A DNA stretch of 5,779 nt from Lachnospiraceae bacterium UBA7225 (lineage in GTDB: Bacteria; Bacillota; Clostridia; Lachnospirales; Lachnospiraceae): assembly GCA_002473385.1 (NCBI GenBank), contig DKTR01000052.1, forward strand, positions 1 to 5,779, read 5' to 3'. The notes under the pieces were generated by a model. That model saw only the letters and a program-made list of their open reading frames with translations, did not search any database and had not been told where the DNA came from. The stretch's first letter is position 1, and each line of letters begins with the position of its first letter. Shown here piece by piece: positions 5,714 to 5,779 of this stretch. The position numbers and the translations under genes are program-made.

Positions 5714-5779
5714 GGGAGATTTTGTGCGCAGCGCAAGGTCTCCGGATATGCAATTGTGGAGCGAAAGCGTGTCTGTGTT
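5691..5779 (+). CDS. Probable start of an unidentified gene, cut by the window edge
   Basis: A near-perfect Shine-Dalgarno, TAAGGAGG (5676-5683), lies 7 bases before TTG at 5691, and the frame stays open to the end of the window (29 codons and two bases). The predicted beginning is MKIRNFQSGDFVRS, if TTG is read as methionine. An in-frame stop (TAA, 5676-5678) just upstream rules out an earlier start; an in-frame ATG at 5748 is the main alternative but has no comparable ribosome site. I do not recognise the product. A short frame, ATG TCG GGC AGG AAC TAA (5661-5678), ends within the Shine-Dalgarno. Because the coding stretch is almost wholly hairpin, translation of a palindromic repeat by chance is a real alternative. 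Confidence 0.4.
   Translation, partial: MKIRNFQSGDFVRSARSPDMQLWSESVSV

Overview
The window looks like chromosomal DNA of a gut-type, low-to-mid-GC Firmicute, most likely a member of the Lachnospiraceae / Clostridia. The grounds are AGGAGG-type ribosome binding sites, short-K signal peptides ending in a lipobox cysteine, a clostripain-family protease, and codon usage mixing A/T- and G/C-ending codons. The assignment is by style and gene content; no rRNA or other phylogenetic marker is present.

Layout, left to right. (1) A complete LacI/PurR-family transcriptional regulator on + (73-1140), with no sugar-use gene beside it inside the window. (2) A convergent junction (about 1141-1242) made of 17-bp tandem repeats. 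Read on the minus strand, each repeat gives a small GNRA-loop hairpin followed by Ts. The array runs into the last codons of (3), a CYTH-domain (triphosphate tunnel) protein on - (1219-1716) with its own good promoter at 1761-1789. (4) A gene-free stretch of about 470 bases (1717-2187) dominated by a 235-bp nested palindrome (1808-2042), which looks like a dispersed palindromic element or a structured RNA. (5) A membrane-anchored clostripain-like (C11) cysteine protease on + (2188-4239). (6) A 118-base gap holding a possible pseudoknot leader. (7) A very acidic lipoprotein with two about 81%-identical domains (4358-5413), closed by a strong intrinsic terminator (5442-5485). (8) A regulatory gap and the probable start of another gene, with TTG as start codon, running off the right edge (5691-5779).

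The most interesting part is the protease/lipoprotein pair. Both products are predicted to be exported and lipid-anchored, and they are probably co-transcribed. Clostripain-family enzymes cut after Arg (some also after Lys). By hand count the neighbouring lipoprotein has no Lys, Arg or His anywhere after its three N-terminal lysines (347 residues). The protease itself has only 15 Lys/Arg in its last 612 residues, but 9 in the 47-residue linker between the lipid anchor and the catalytic domain. This suggests, as inference, a protease that can cut itself free from its anchor and a partner built to be uncleavable by it.
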